This document shows positions 8,930 through 17,425 of a DNA stretch of 64,000 bases, piece by piece (the first letter of the stretch is position 1; each line of letters begins with the position of its first letter). Under the pieces are notes generated by a model. The model made no database searches and had not been told where the DNA came from. It saw only the letters and a program-made list of their open reading frames with translations. The position numbers were made by a program, and so were the translations under genes. Where the stretch lies: the NCBI RefSeq assembly GCF_001020205.1, contig NZ_CP011663.1, positions 1,302,001 through 1,366,000 on the forward strand, given 5' to 3'. Source of the DNA: Clostridium sporogenes (GTDB lineage: Bacteria > Bacillota > Clostridia > Clostridiales > Clostridiaceae).

Positions 8930-9810
8930 ATTTGTAATATATTTCTAAACTCATGGGGGCTTATTCCACTCCATAATTTAAATTGACGACTGAAATGCGA
9001 AACATTCCTATAGCCTATACGTTCACTTATTTCTGATAGACTAATGTTAGGTTGACCTAAAAGTATTTTAGATTCATTAAATTTTAGCTGATTAAGATAG
9101 GTTTTAGGTGAAATATTATAAACAGATTTAAAGTTAACTAATAAATACCCGGTGCTTATATTTAGTTGATTAGCTATATACTTAATTGTTAGTGTTTTTA
9201 ATTTATCTTCAGATGGATTAAGACAAAATTCACGGAAGTTTTGTTTGATTTTTTCAGATATACAACGAGCATAATAAAGTCTACTATCATTACTTTTAAC
9301 TTCTAATATTTTTTTTGTTTCACAATATTTAATGAGTTCCATGATTAATTCAATTAGTATAATTTCAGACTGTAATTTAATAAGCATAGGTGAAGTATCG
9401 GCATTCAATAAGTCAATCCATTTAACTAAAATATCCTTTAAACATGAATGTATTATATTTTTCTCTGTAAATATAAAATCACAATAACATATAAAATCAT
9501 GATGAATCTGTGGTTCATCGATATCAAAATGAGCACAGAAATATGTCATACCGTCTTTGGAAATACAGGTATTTGTATGTCTATATCCTGGTGGTATTAA
9601 GAGAATTTCATTTTTATTGATTATATATTCATGTTTATTAGCTTCTGTTAGCTGTTTACCATCTAAAACTATTAAAATTTCAAATGCATTATGATACTCC
9701 TCTAAAGCTGACCAACCTTTTTCAACATTATGCTTATGTCCGCCAAAAAACCTAATATTTGAATCCACAGAGGGTAATTTTTTTACTTTATCTAGCCAGT
9801 TCTTGTCCAT
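8920..9810 (-). CDS. AraC-family transcriptional regulator
   Basis: This has an N-terminal cupin-like sensing domain (residues ~1-150, with LIPPGYRH) and a C-terminal double helix-turn-helix AraC DNA-binding domain (IKYIANQLNISTGYL, then LSEISERIGYRNVSHFSRQF and GISPHEFR). ATG 9810 lies 8 nt after a GGAG site. The in-frame GTG at 9819 overlaps that site and is less likely. It is divergent from the beta-glucoside operon starting at 10010 and is probably its sugar-responsive activator. The inducer is not known. Confidence 0.9.
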   Translation of the reverse strand: MDKNWLDKVKKLPSVDSNIRFFGGHKHNVEKGWSALEEYHNAFEILIVLDGKQLTEANKHEYIINKNEILLIPPGYRHTNTCISKDGMTYFCAHFDIDEPQIHHDFICYCDFIFTEKNIIHSCLKDILVKWIDLLNADTSPMLIKLQSEIILIELIMELIKYCETKKILEVKSNDSRLYYARCISEKIKQNFREFCLNPSEDKLKTLTIKYIANQLNISTGYLLVNFKSVYNISPKTYLNQLKFNESKILLGQPNISLSEISERIGYRNVSHFSRQFKLWSGISPHEFRNILQIKK

Positions 9811-9917
9811 AATTCTCACTCCAATACATTTAAAAATGGTATAAATCCATTGATTTATGATATAGATTTTATCATAAGTTGATTATAAAATTAAAGTGCA
9901 ATAAAGATAACGCTTAC

Positions 9918-9931
9918 TGTTAACGTTAATA
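9918..9931 (+). promoter_or_regulatory. cre-like (CcpA) site before the glycoside operon
   Basis: TGTTAACGTTAATA matches the catabolite-responsive-element pattern TGNAANCGNWNNCW with two mismatches. It also forms part of a looser TAACG...CGTTA dyad. Its place between the AraC gene and the sugar operon suits catabolite repression, but this is inferred from pattern alone. Confidence 0.35.
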
Positions 9932-10009
9932 TAGTATTTTAAAAATAAATTTAGTGTATATCTTTGTGCAGAATCAAATGATTTATAGATCAAAGGAGGG
10001 AGAATATAG

Positions 10010-11386
10010 GTGAACACAGTAAATTATAAAGTTAATAATGATCCAAATAAAGAAATGATTAATTTTTCTGAGAAACTTGGATATGGATTAGGAGATTTTG
10101 CATGTAATTTGGTTTGGAATTCTCTTAGTATGTTTATATTATACTTCTATACTGACGTTATGGGAATGAGAGCAGCGATAATAAGTACACTTATGTTAGT
10201 TGTTCGTATAATTGCAGGGTTTATGGATATTGCTTCAGGAATTGTAGTTGATAAAACAAAAACAAAGTATGGTAAGGCTAGACCATGGATTTTATGGATG
10301 GCAATTCCTTTTGGAATAAGTACAATATTACTTTTTTCTATTCCTAATATAGGGGAAAGTGGTAAGTTAGTTTATGTTGTTATGACTTATGTATTATTAA
10401 ATGTAATTTATACAGCAATAAATATTCCATATGGTGTATTAAATTCTTTAATGACCCAAGATCAAAATGAAAGGTCAGAAATTAATATTTATAGAATGTT
10501 TTGTTCAACGGCTGGATCACTTTGTGTCAGCGCTTTAGTGTTACCTCTTGTATCTTTATTTGGAGGAGGACAAGAGGCATGGATTATAACTTTTGCTATA
10601 TTTGGTATAGTTGCAACATTTATGTTCTTTGTTACATTTAAAACAACGAAAGAAAGAGTTACAGCAGTGAATGAAGAAAAATCACAAAACATTTCCTTTA
10701 AAGATGGAATGAAAGCTTTAATTGAAAATGAATATTGGATAATTATAGTTTTGTTATTGGTTGTACTTTTTATGAATTTGGGAATTATGGGTGGAAGTAT
10801 GATTTATTACGCCCAGTATATACTGAATGATAAGAAGTTAGTTGGAGGATTGTCAATAGCACAAAATATTCCTACACTAATTGTTATGCTAAGCATTGCC
10901 ATGCCATTAATAAAAAAGTATGGTAAAAGAAATACTGCAATTTTGGGATCTATTATTTTTATTTTAGGTTCATTATTTGCTCTAATAGATTTAACAAGCG
11001 TTAAGTTAATTTATATTTCTATCATTGTAAAAGGAATTGGAAATGCATTAATTTCTGCTACTGTTTTTGCTTTATTAGCAGATACAATTGAATATGGCGA
11101 ATGGAAAACAAATGTTAGAACGGAGGGACTAGTTTATAGTGCAGGAAATTTTGGATTGAAAATTGGAATTGGATTAGGTACAGCCATTGTTGGATGGCTA
11201 TTAGCATTTAGTAATTATAATGGATCATCTACAACTCAAGCAGATACAGCTATAAATGCTATTAATATTTTATTTATATGGTTACCAATGATTTTATCAG
11301 GTGTACAAATTATTTTACTTAAGTTTTATAAGTTAGATAAAATATACGCAAATATTATTAGTGATTTAGAAAAGAGAAAGATATAG
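10010..11386 (+). CDS. GPH-family sugar:cation symporter (MelB/XylP-like)
   Basis: A 458-aa integral membrane protein with about 12 predicted helices belonging to the glycoside-pentoside-hexuronide:cation symporter family. Signatures are the N-terminal KLGYGLGDFACN, the KTKTKYGKARPWI loop after helix 2-3, and NIPYGVLNSLMTQD. It should import a glycoside with Na+ or H+ and leave it unphosphorylated. GTG 10010 follows AAAGGAGGG at good spacing. It is the first gene of an operon with GH30, ROK kinase and GH1 enzymes, so the cargo is probably a beta-glucoside. Confidence 0.93.
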   Translation: MNTVNYKVNNDPNKEMINFSEKLGYGLGDFACNLVWNSLSMFILYFYTDVMGMRAAIISTLMLVVRIIAGFMDIASGIVVDKTKTKYGKARPWILWMAIPFGISTILLFSIPNIGESGKLVYVVMTYVLLNVIYTAINIPYGVLNSLMTQDQNERSEINIYRMFCSTAGSLCVSALVLPLVSLFGGGQEAWIITFAIFGIVATFMFFVTFKTTKERVTAVNEEKSQNISFKDGMKALIENEYWIIIVLLLVVLFMNLGIMGGSMIYYAQYILNDKKLVGGLSIAQNIPTLIVMLSIAMPLIKKYGKRNTAILGSIIFILGSLFALIDLTSVKLIYISIIVKGIGNALISATVFALLADTIEYGEWKTNVRTEGLVYSAGNFGLKIGIGLGTAIVGWLLAFSNYNGSSTTQADTAINAINILFIWLPMILSGVQIILLKFYKLDKIYANIISDLEKRKI

Positions 11387-11399
11387 AAGGAGGCAGAAT

Positions 11400-12728
11400 A
11401 TGAAATTTATACATTATAAAACTACTAAAAAAGATAAATTCTTAAAAAATGAAATTAATAATACTACAGATGGAAGACCAACATTACATGTTTCACAAAT
11501 TGAAAATAGAGTGATAGAGGGATTTGGAAGTTGTTTTAACGAGTTAGGTATGAAAGCATTAAATCATTTAGATGAAAATGAAAAAAGTAAAGTTTTGGAT
11601 AAATTATTTTTAACTAAAGGTGACTGTCGTTTTAATCTTTGTAGAATGCCTATTGGAGCAAGTGATTATGCAACAAAGTGGTATAGCTATAATGAAAATG
11701 AAAACGATTTTGAGATGAAGAAGTTTAGTATTGAAAAGGATAAAAGGCTTCTTATACCTTATATAAAAGAAGCATTAAAAAGAAATCCTAATATAATTCT
11801 TACAGCTTCTCCATGGAGTCCTCCAACTTGGATGAAAACACAGAAGGCTTACAATTTTGGAACTCTACGCTTTGAAGAGAAAGTTTTAAAAGCATATGCT
11901 CTTTATTTTGTTAAATTTGTACAAGCATATGAGGAAGAAGGAATAACAATTCATCAAGTTCATGTTCAAAATGAAGTTGTTGCAGATCAAAAATTTCCAT
12001 CTTGTAGATGGACAGGAGAGCAATTAAGAGATTTTATTAAAAATTATTTAGGGCCAGCATTTGAAAAGCATAATATTAACAGTCAAATTTGGTTAGGAAC
12101 AATTAATGCGCCAGAACCTTATGTTGAATGGTTAGAAGATTATACACAGGATTTTGATGTTTATGCGGGCTTAGTATTAAGAGATCCAAAAGCATATAAG
12201 TATGTTAGAGGGGTAGGATATCAATGGGCAGGCAAAAATGCTATTCAGCGTTCAGTTGAAGCATTCCCAGAAAAAAGATTTATCCAAACTGAAAATGAGT
12301 GTGGTAATGGTAAAAATACATGGATATATGCAGAATATGTTTTTAATTTATTCAGACATTATATTGTAAATGGTGTAAATGGATATATGTATTGGAATGC
12401 TGTTTTAGAACCAAAAGGAATGAGTACTTGGGGATGGGAACAGAATTCTATGATAACTGTAAATCCAGAAACTAAAGAAGTTGTGTATAATCCAGAGTTT
12501 TATGTAATGAAACATTTTTCTCATTTTGTTCAAATCGGCGCGAAAAGATTAACTACTTCAGGTGTAGATTCTGTTGATACAGTAGCTTTTAAGAATCCAG
12601 ATGGATCTATAATTATTGTAATTTCAAATAAAAATGATAATTCGAGAATTACTAATATTGAATTTGCAGATGAAATATTTGAAGTTGAATTAGAAGGACA
12701 TTCATTTAACACTATTGTTTTAGAATAA
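11400..12728 (+). CDS. Glycoside hydrolase family 30 (glucosylceramidase-like beta-glycosidase)
   Basis: A 442-aa GH30 enzyme: GFGSCFNELG near the start, LTASPWSPPTWMKT, the acid/base in VHVQNEV (about E192), and the nucleophile in FIQTENECG (about E298), followed by a C-terminal beta domain. Many GH30 enzymes are secreted, but this one has no signal peptide, so it should act in the cytoplasm on sugar imported by the symporter 13 bp upstream. Likely activity is beta-glucosidase (or fucosidase/xylosidase); the exact substrate cannot be read. The start has AAGGAGG. Confidence 0.9.
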   Translation: MKFIHYKTTKKDKFLKNEINNTTDGRPTLHVSQIENRVIEGFGSCFNELGMKALNHLDENEKSKVLDKLFLTKGDCRFNLCRMPIGASDYATKWYSYNENENDFEMKKFSIEKDKRLLIPYIKEALKRNPNIILTASPWSPPTWMKTQKAYNFGTLRFEEKVLKAYALYFVKFVQAYEEEGITIHQVHVQNEVVADQKFPSCRWTGEQLRDFIKNYLGPAFEKHNINSQIWLGTINAPEPYVEWLEDYTQDFDVYAGLVLRDPKAYKYVRGVGYQWAGKNAIQRSVEAFPEKRFIQTENECGNGKNTWIYAEYVFNLFRHYIVNGVNGYMYWNAVLEPKGMSTWGWEQNSMITVNPETKEVVYNPEFYVMKHFSHFVQIGAKRLTTSGVDSVDTVAFKNPDGSIIIVISNKNDNSRITNIEFADEIFEVELEGHSFNTIVLE

Positions 12729-12735
12729 TTATTAA

Positions 12736-12765
12736 GAGGATGCCCAAGTAAGGGCTTCCTTTTTC
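12736..12765 (+). terminator. Intra-operon hairpin after GH30
   Basis: GGATGCCC and GGGCTTCC form an 8-bp stem with one mismatch, then CTTTTT. It sits between the GH30 stop and the ROK gene, so it may reduce rather than stop expression of the downstream pair. Confidence 0.6.
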
Positions 12766-12791
12766 AAATAAGCTAAAAGAGGGAAAATAAT

Positions 12792-13733
12792 ATGGATAAT
12801 AAAAATTATTTAAGTATAGATATTGGAGGAACTTTTATTAAATACGGAGTTTTAGATCATTCAGGTAATATTATTTCTAAAAATAAAAAAAGAACTTCAA
12901 AAAACATAGATGATTTACTATTTGATTTATCAGAAATAGTAGAAAATTCATCTGAACATATAAGTGGTATAGGTATTAGTACCCCAGGAAAAGTGGATAC
13001 AAAGGCAGGGATAATTTATGGAGGAGGTAATTTAACTTTTCTGGATAAATGGCCCATAGTATCAATTTTACAAGATAAATATAAAATCCCTGTAGCGGTA
13101 GAAAATGATGGTAAATCAGCAGCTCTTGCAGAGATGTGGCTAGGAAATTTACAAGATGTTGATGATGGTGCTGCAATTATACTTGGTACGGGAATTGGAG
13201 GTGGAATAGTATTAGATAAAAAGTTAAGGAAAGGAAAGCACTATTCTGCAGGGGAAATTAGCTTTATGATAAACAAATCAGAAGAAAAAAGTGACTTGAA
13301 ATTTCATGGATTTAATGGTTCAGCAGTGAGAATGATAAAGACAATTGGAGAATATTTAGGTTTATCAGATCCTTTAGATGGAAAAGCTGTGTTTAAAGCT
13401 ATTATTTCTGGTAATGATTTTGCAAATCAAGTATTTAAGAAGTATTGTAATATTATTGTTGAACTTATTAATAATATTCAATGTGCTTTGGATTTAGAGA
13501 AGTACGTAATAGGGGGAGGGATTAGCAAAAATAAAATATTAATTGAAGGAATTCAAGATTCATTTAACAGATTAAGAATGAGAGAACCATTTTTACAAAA
13601 ATCAATACATTGTCCAATTATTGAAGCTACAAAATTCAATAATGATGCTAATCTTTATGGAGCTTTGTATAATCTACTATTAGATGAAGAAACTATTAAT
13701 ATAATAAAAAATAATGAAAATATGGGGGATTAA
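12792..13733 (+). CDS. ROK-family sugar kinase
   Basis: A 313-aa ROK (repressor/ORF/kinase) kinase without a DNA-binding domain. It has the phosphate loop LSIDIGGTFIKYGVLD, the VENDGKSAALAE catalytic Asp motif and the LGTGIGGGIVLD adenosine region. The usual ROK zinc motif CXCGXXGCXE is absent; the matching segment HYSAGEISFMINKSEEK has no cysteines. It lies between GH30 and a phospho-beta-glucosidase, 2 bp before the latter. It could be a glucokinase, or a beta-glucoside kinase of the BglK type that makes the 6-phosphate needed by the next enzyme. The second reading explains the operon better. Confidence 0.88.
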   Translation: MDNKNYLSIDIGGTFIKYGVLDHSGNIISKNKKRTSKNIDDLLFDLSEIVENSSEHISGIGISTPGKVDTKAGIIYGGGNLTFLDKWPIVSILQDKYKIPVAVENDGKSAALAEMWLGNLQDVDDGAAIILGTGIGGGIVLDKKLRKGKHYSAGEISFMINKSEEKSDLKFHGFNGSAVRMIKTIGEYLGLSDPLDGKAVFKAIISGNDFANQVFKKYCNIIVELINNIQCALDLEKYVIGGGISKNKILIEGIQDSFNRLRMREPFLQKSIHCPIIEATKFNNDANLYGALYNLLLDEETINIIKNNENMGD

Positions 13734-13735
13734 TT

Positions 13736-15181
13736 ATGAAAACGAACTTTCCAGAAAGTTTTTTATGGGGCGGTGCAGTTGCAGCTAACCAATGTGAAGG
13801 AGCTTATAACATTGATGGTAAAGGATTAAGCGTGCAAGATGTAGCACCAAAGGGAATAAAAGCTGGTCCAACATTAGAGCCTACGCCAGATAATATGAAA
13901 CTTATAGGTATAGATTTTTATCATAGATATAAAGAAGATATTAAACTTTTTGCAGAAATGGGATTTAAAGTCTTTAGATTATCAATTGCTTGGTCAAGAA
14001 TATTTACTAATGGAGATGAGGAAGAAGCAAATGAGAAAGGACTACAATTTTATGATGATGTTTTTGATGAATGCTTGAAGTATGGCATACAACCACTAGT
14101 AACAATATCTCATTATGAAACCCCATTACATTTATCTAAAACTTACGACGGGTGGAAAAGTCGTAAAATGATTGGATTTTTTGATAAGTATGCTCGTACA
14201 GTTTTTAAAAGATATAAAAATAAAGTAAAATACTGGTTAACATTTAATGAAATTAATTCAATTACTCATGCGCCATTTTTAAGTGGTGGAATTTATACAC
14301 CACTAGAAGAATTAAGCAAACAAGAAATATATCAAGCTATTCATCATGAATTAGTAGCTAGTGCAACAGCAGTAAAAGCATGTCATGAAATTATTCCTGA
14401 TGCTAAAATAGGATGCATGATTTTAGGTATGCCTGTATATCCAATGACACCATCATCAGAAGATATGTGGGAGACTCTTAATAAAGAAAGAGAAAATTTT
14501 TTCTTTTCAGATGTTCAAGTACGTGGTTATTATCCATCGTATTCAAAAAGATTTTTTAGAGAAAATAATGTTAAGTTAGATATTACACATGAAGATATAG
14601 AAATATTAAAAAATACTGTAGATTTTATTTCATTTAGTTATTATATGAGCATTTGTGAGTCTAGTGATAAATCTATAAAACCAGGTGAAGGAAATATTAT
14701 TGGAGGAATACCTAACCCTTATTTAGAAGCAAGCGAATGGGGATGGCAAATTGATCCTAAAGGATTAAGATACTATCTTAATATATTATATGATCGTTAT
14801 CAAAAACCATTATTTATAGTTGAAAATGGATTAGGAGCTGTAGATGAATTAGTTGAGCTAGAAGATGGGACAAAAATAGTATTAGATGATTATAGAATTT
14901 CATATTTAAGAGATCATTTAATTCAGGTAGCAGAAGCAATTGAAGATGGAGTAGACTTAATGGGATATACTTCTTGGGGGTGCATTGATTTAGTTAGTTT
15001 TACTACTTCTGAGTTAAAGAAACGTTATGGATTTATTTATGTAGATCGTAATGATGATGGAACAGGGACATTAGAACGTTATAAGAAAAAAAGCTTTTAC
15101 TGGTATAAAGAAGTAATTTCAAGTAATGGAGATATTGAAGCACTATGTTCAAATATTAGTATTGAAAAAGATAAAATATAA
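13736..15181 (+). CDS. GH1 family 6-phospho-beta-glucosidase
   Basis: A 481-aa GH1 TIM-barrel enzyme. It begins FPESFLWGGAVAANQCEGAY, has the acid/base in WLTFNEIN (about E172) and the nucleophile in FIVENGLG (about E363). Near the C terminus it carries DLVSFTTSELKKRYGFIYVD, with the Ser...Lys...Tyr phosphate-binding pattern of 6-phospho-glycosidases in place of the Glu-Trp pair of ordinary beta-glucosidases. No PTS gene is nearby, so the phosphorylated substrate should come from the adjacent kinase. It starts 2 bp after the kinase stop; a terminator follows. Confidence 0.92.
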   Translation: MKTNFPESFLWGGAVAANQCEGAYNIDGKGLSVQDVAPKGIKAGPTLEPTPDNMKLIGIDFYHRYKEDIKLFAEMGFKVFRLSIAWSRIFTNGDEEEANEKGLQFYDDVFDECLKYGIQPLVTISHYETPLHLSKTYDGWKSRKMIGFFDKYARTVFKRYKNKVKYWLTFNEINSITHAPFLSGGIYTPLEELSKQEIYQAIHHELVASATAVKACHEIIPDAKIGCMILGMPVYPMTPSSEDMWETLNKERENFFFSDVQVRGYYPSYSKRFFRENNVKLDITHEDIEILKNTVDFISFSYYMSICESSDKSIKPGEGNIIGGIPNPYLEASEWGWQIDPKGLRYYLNILYDRYQKPLFIVENGLGAVDELVELEDGTKIVLDDYRISYLRDHLIQVAEAIEDGVDLMGYTSWGCIDLVSFTTSELKKRYGFIYVDRNDDGTGTLERYKKKSFYWYKEVISSNGDIEALCSNISIEKDKI

Positions 15182-15257
15182 TTTGAGATAGTATAAATAA
15201 TTTTTAGTTTTTATTATTACTTTAGTGTTTCATTAAATTTATATGACCTACATAAAA

Positions 15258-15284
15258 TATCCTGCCTAATAATTAGGCAGGATA
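15258..15284. terminator. Bidirectional terminator of the glycoside operon
   Basis: A perfect 12-bp stem (15258-15269 with 15273-15284) with a 3-nt loop is followed by AAAATTTG on the plus strand. The minus-strand exit is T-rich. It overlaps the stop codon of the convergent XRE-cupin gene. Confidence 0.85.
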
Positions 15285-15824
15285 AAAATTTGTTATTGTA
15301 GCTTTTAATGTTCCACTACCAGTATTAACATATACATGTTGATTAGAGGCAGAAAAACTTATTGAATCATCAGGAGTCAATTTATAAGTTTCATTGTTTA
15401 TTTCTAATGTTAATTCACCTTCCAACACCATAATATATTCCTGGCATTTTTTAGAGTGACCTATAGATTTATATGAACAACCTTCATCAATTTCAATTTG
15501 AAAAAGTTCAAAATTACGATAGGGTGTGCTGGTATAGTAACAATATACTCGATAATGCCCTCCTTCAGTAAATTGAGCTTCAATATCTCTTTTCTTTATA
15601 ACATAAGTATCATGCTTTTTTTGTTCGAGTAATGAAGTATAAGGAACCTTCAATCCTTTAGCTATTTTCCATAAGGTATTTATAGTTGGATTAGTGTCAC
15701 CTTTTTCAATCTGAGACAGCATGACTTTACTGATACCAGATAATTCAGCAAGTTGACCTAAACTTAAATTTCTTTCAGTACGAAGTGTTTTTAGATTTTC
15801 TGCAATAATAGAATTTATATTCAT
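15273..15824 (-). CDS. XRE-family regulator with C-terminal cupin
   Basis: A 183-aa protein with an N-terminal helix-turn-helix of the XRE/HTH_3 type (RNLSLGQLAELSGISKVMLSQIEKG) and a C-terminal cupin ligand-binding domain (~residues 105-183). The ATG at 15824 has AGGAGG ten bases upstream; a longer in-frame start at 15869 has no site. It is divergent from the HD-domain gene at 16062, which it may control. Proteins of this build often sense small metabolites; the ligand is unknown. Confidence 0.9.
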   Translation of the reverse strand: MNINSIIAENLKTLRTERNLSLGQLAELSGISKVMLSQIEKGDTNPTINTLWKIAKGLKVPYTSLLEQKKHDTYVIKKRDIEAQFTEGGHYRVYCYYTSTPYRNFELFQIEIDEGCSYKSIGHSKKCQEYIMVLEGELTLEINNETYKLTPDDSISFSASNQHVYVNTGSGTLKATITNFYPA

Positions 15825-16061
15825 TAGGGTATAACCTCCTATAATTGTATTGACAATTATAACTAACAAAAGTAAAATAAAATTAACGCTAAATATATTT
15901 AACGTTCGTAAACTATTATATAGGAATTATTTAAATGAAACAAGAGAAATGAGAATAAATAGAAAAATTTTGTTTTTGCATCTAATGAATAGCGACCTTA
16001 AGTATTTTAGTGAAAATTCATTTTTATTCATATTTTGTAATTCCTAAAGGAGGATATTATT

Positions 16062-16649
16062 ATGATAACAAGAGAAGAAGCGTGGAATTTACTTAATGAG
16101 TACAATAAAGAGGCATTTCATATTCAACATGCTTTAACAGTTGAAGGAACTATGAAATATTATGCAGAGAAATTGGGATATGAAGATGAAGCAGAATTTT
16201 GGTCTATGGTCGGTTTGCTTCATGATTTGGATTTTGAAATCTATCCAGAACAACATTGCATCAAAACTCAAGAAATTATGAAACAGCGAGGCCTTGATGA
16301 AAGATTAATAAGAGCAGCAGCTAGTCATGGCTATGGACTTTGCTCAGGAGAACTTCCTAAACCAGAGCATCAGATGGAAAAAGTATTATTTGCAGTAGAT
16401 GAACTTACAGGGCTTATTGGTGCAGCAGCAAGAATGCGTCCATCTAAGAGTGTTATGGATATGGAAGTTTCAAGTCTTAAGAAAAAATTTAAGGATAAGA
16501 AATTTGCAGCGGGATGTTCACGGGATGTAATTAAGCAAGGTGCAGAAATGCTTGGATGGGAGTTAAATAAATTATTTGAAGAAACAATTTTAGCTATGCG
16601 TTCTTGTGAAGCATATATTAATAATCAAATGGAAGCTTATAATAATTAG
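16062..16649 (+). CDS. HD-domain (HDIG-type) hydrolase
   Basis: A 195-aa soluble protein with the HD-superfamily metal ligands: H in HIQHALTVEG, HD in LLHDLDFEIYPEQH, and a later H and D (AAASHGYG, FAVDELTG). These are metal-dependent phosphohydrolases acting on nucleotides or signalling nucleotides. The substrate here is unknown. AAAGGAGG precedes the start. It is monocistronic, divergent from an XRE-cupin regulator, and ended by the hairpin at 16758. Confidence 0.88.
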   Translation: MITREEAWNLLNEYNKEAFHIQHALTVEGTMKYYAEKLGYEDEAEFWSMVGLLHDLDFEIYPEQHCIKTQEIMKQRGLDERLIRAAASHGYGLCSGELPKPEHQMEKVLFAVDELTGLIGAAARMRPSKSVMDMEVSSLKKKFKDKKFAAGCSRDVIKQGAEMLGWELNKLFEETILAMRSCEAYINNQMEAYNN

Positions 16650-16757
16650 TACATATACTTGTACTAAAAAATTTAGTTGGATAATGTAGTCTAAATTAAA
16701 TTTAAAATATGTATTAGTATATTTTATAGTTAATTTTAAATAAAAACTTTAGTATTT

Positions 16758-16799
16758 AAAAACAAGGGAGAGGTAAATTATGATTTTCCCTTGTTTTTT
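16758..16799 (+). terminator. Terminator after the HD-domain gene
   Basis: A 12-bp perfect stem (AAAAACAAGGGA at 16758-16769 with 16787-16798) has a 17-nt loop and ends in a T-run. It isolates the HD gene from the sigma-factor operon. Confidence 0.85.
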
Positions 16800-16879
16800 A
16801 TTTTTCAAAATTTGTACGATAGATTTTAGAATTATTTACGTTTATATATATGAAGGTACCTTTAGAAGGGATGGAGAAG

Positions 16880-17425
16880 ATGATAAATGAAGACAATTTT
16901 ATTCAAGGCCTAAAATCTAAAGATTTAAAATCTTTAGATTATTTAGTAGAAAATTATTCTGATTTAGCATTAAAGATAAGCTATAGTATTTTAAATAATA
17001 GACAACTTAGTGAAGAATGCACCAATGATATTTTGCTTAAGATTTGGGATAACATAGATTCTTTTAAAGGAAATAGTAAGAATTTTGCAAAATGGTTTGT
17101 GGTAGTAACTAAAAGACATGCAATAGATGTTTTAAGAAGAGAAAAAAGACACAGGTATAACTTAGAGTTAAAGGAAGATTTGGCTTATACCCTTGATGAT
17201 AATACATTTGAACAAGTAAATAAGAAGCTAGAGGGAGAAGCATTGAAATCTAGTTTAGAAATGCTAGATAAAAATAGTAAAGAAATTATTGTTAGACGTT
17301 ATTTTGAAGATGAGAGCCTAGAGAAAATAAGTTCTAGCCTCGAGATAAATAAAAGTGCTGTAAGTAATAGGCTTTCTAGAGTTAAGAAGAAGCTAAAGCA
17401 TATATTTATAGGAGGGATTTTATAA
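16880..17425 (+). CDS. ECF-type RNA polymerase sigma factor
   Basis: A 181-aa sigma-70 family ECF factor: region 2 (YLVENYSDLALKISYSILN ... LLKIWDNIDSF, FAKWFVVVTKRHAIDVLRR) and region 4 (LEMLDKNSKEIIVRRYFEDESL, SAVSNRLSRVKKKLK). In-frame ATGs also occur at 16850 and 16871, but 16880 has AAGGG at 9 nt and gives the usual MINEDNF N terminus. It overlaps the next gene by one base (TAATG), so it is translationally coupled to its anti-sigma partner, which should hold it inactive at the membrane. Confidence 0.92.
   Translation: MINEDNFIQGLKSKDLKSLDYLVENYSDLALKISYSILNNRQLSEECTNDILLKIWDNIDSFKGNSKNFAKWFVVVTKRHAIDVLRREKRHRYNLELKEDLAYTLDDNTFEQVNKKLEGEALKSSLEMLDKNSKEIIVRRYFEDESLEKISSSLEINKSAVSNRLSRVKKKLKHIFIGGIL

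Noticed and set aside
15850..16047. 65-codon open frame before the HD-domain gene
   Set aside because: No ribosome site, low-complexity AT-rich sequence, and it overlaps the divergent promoter region.
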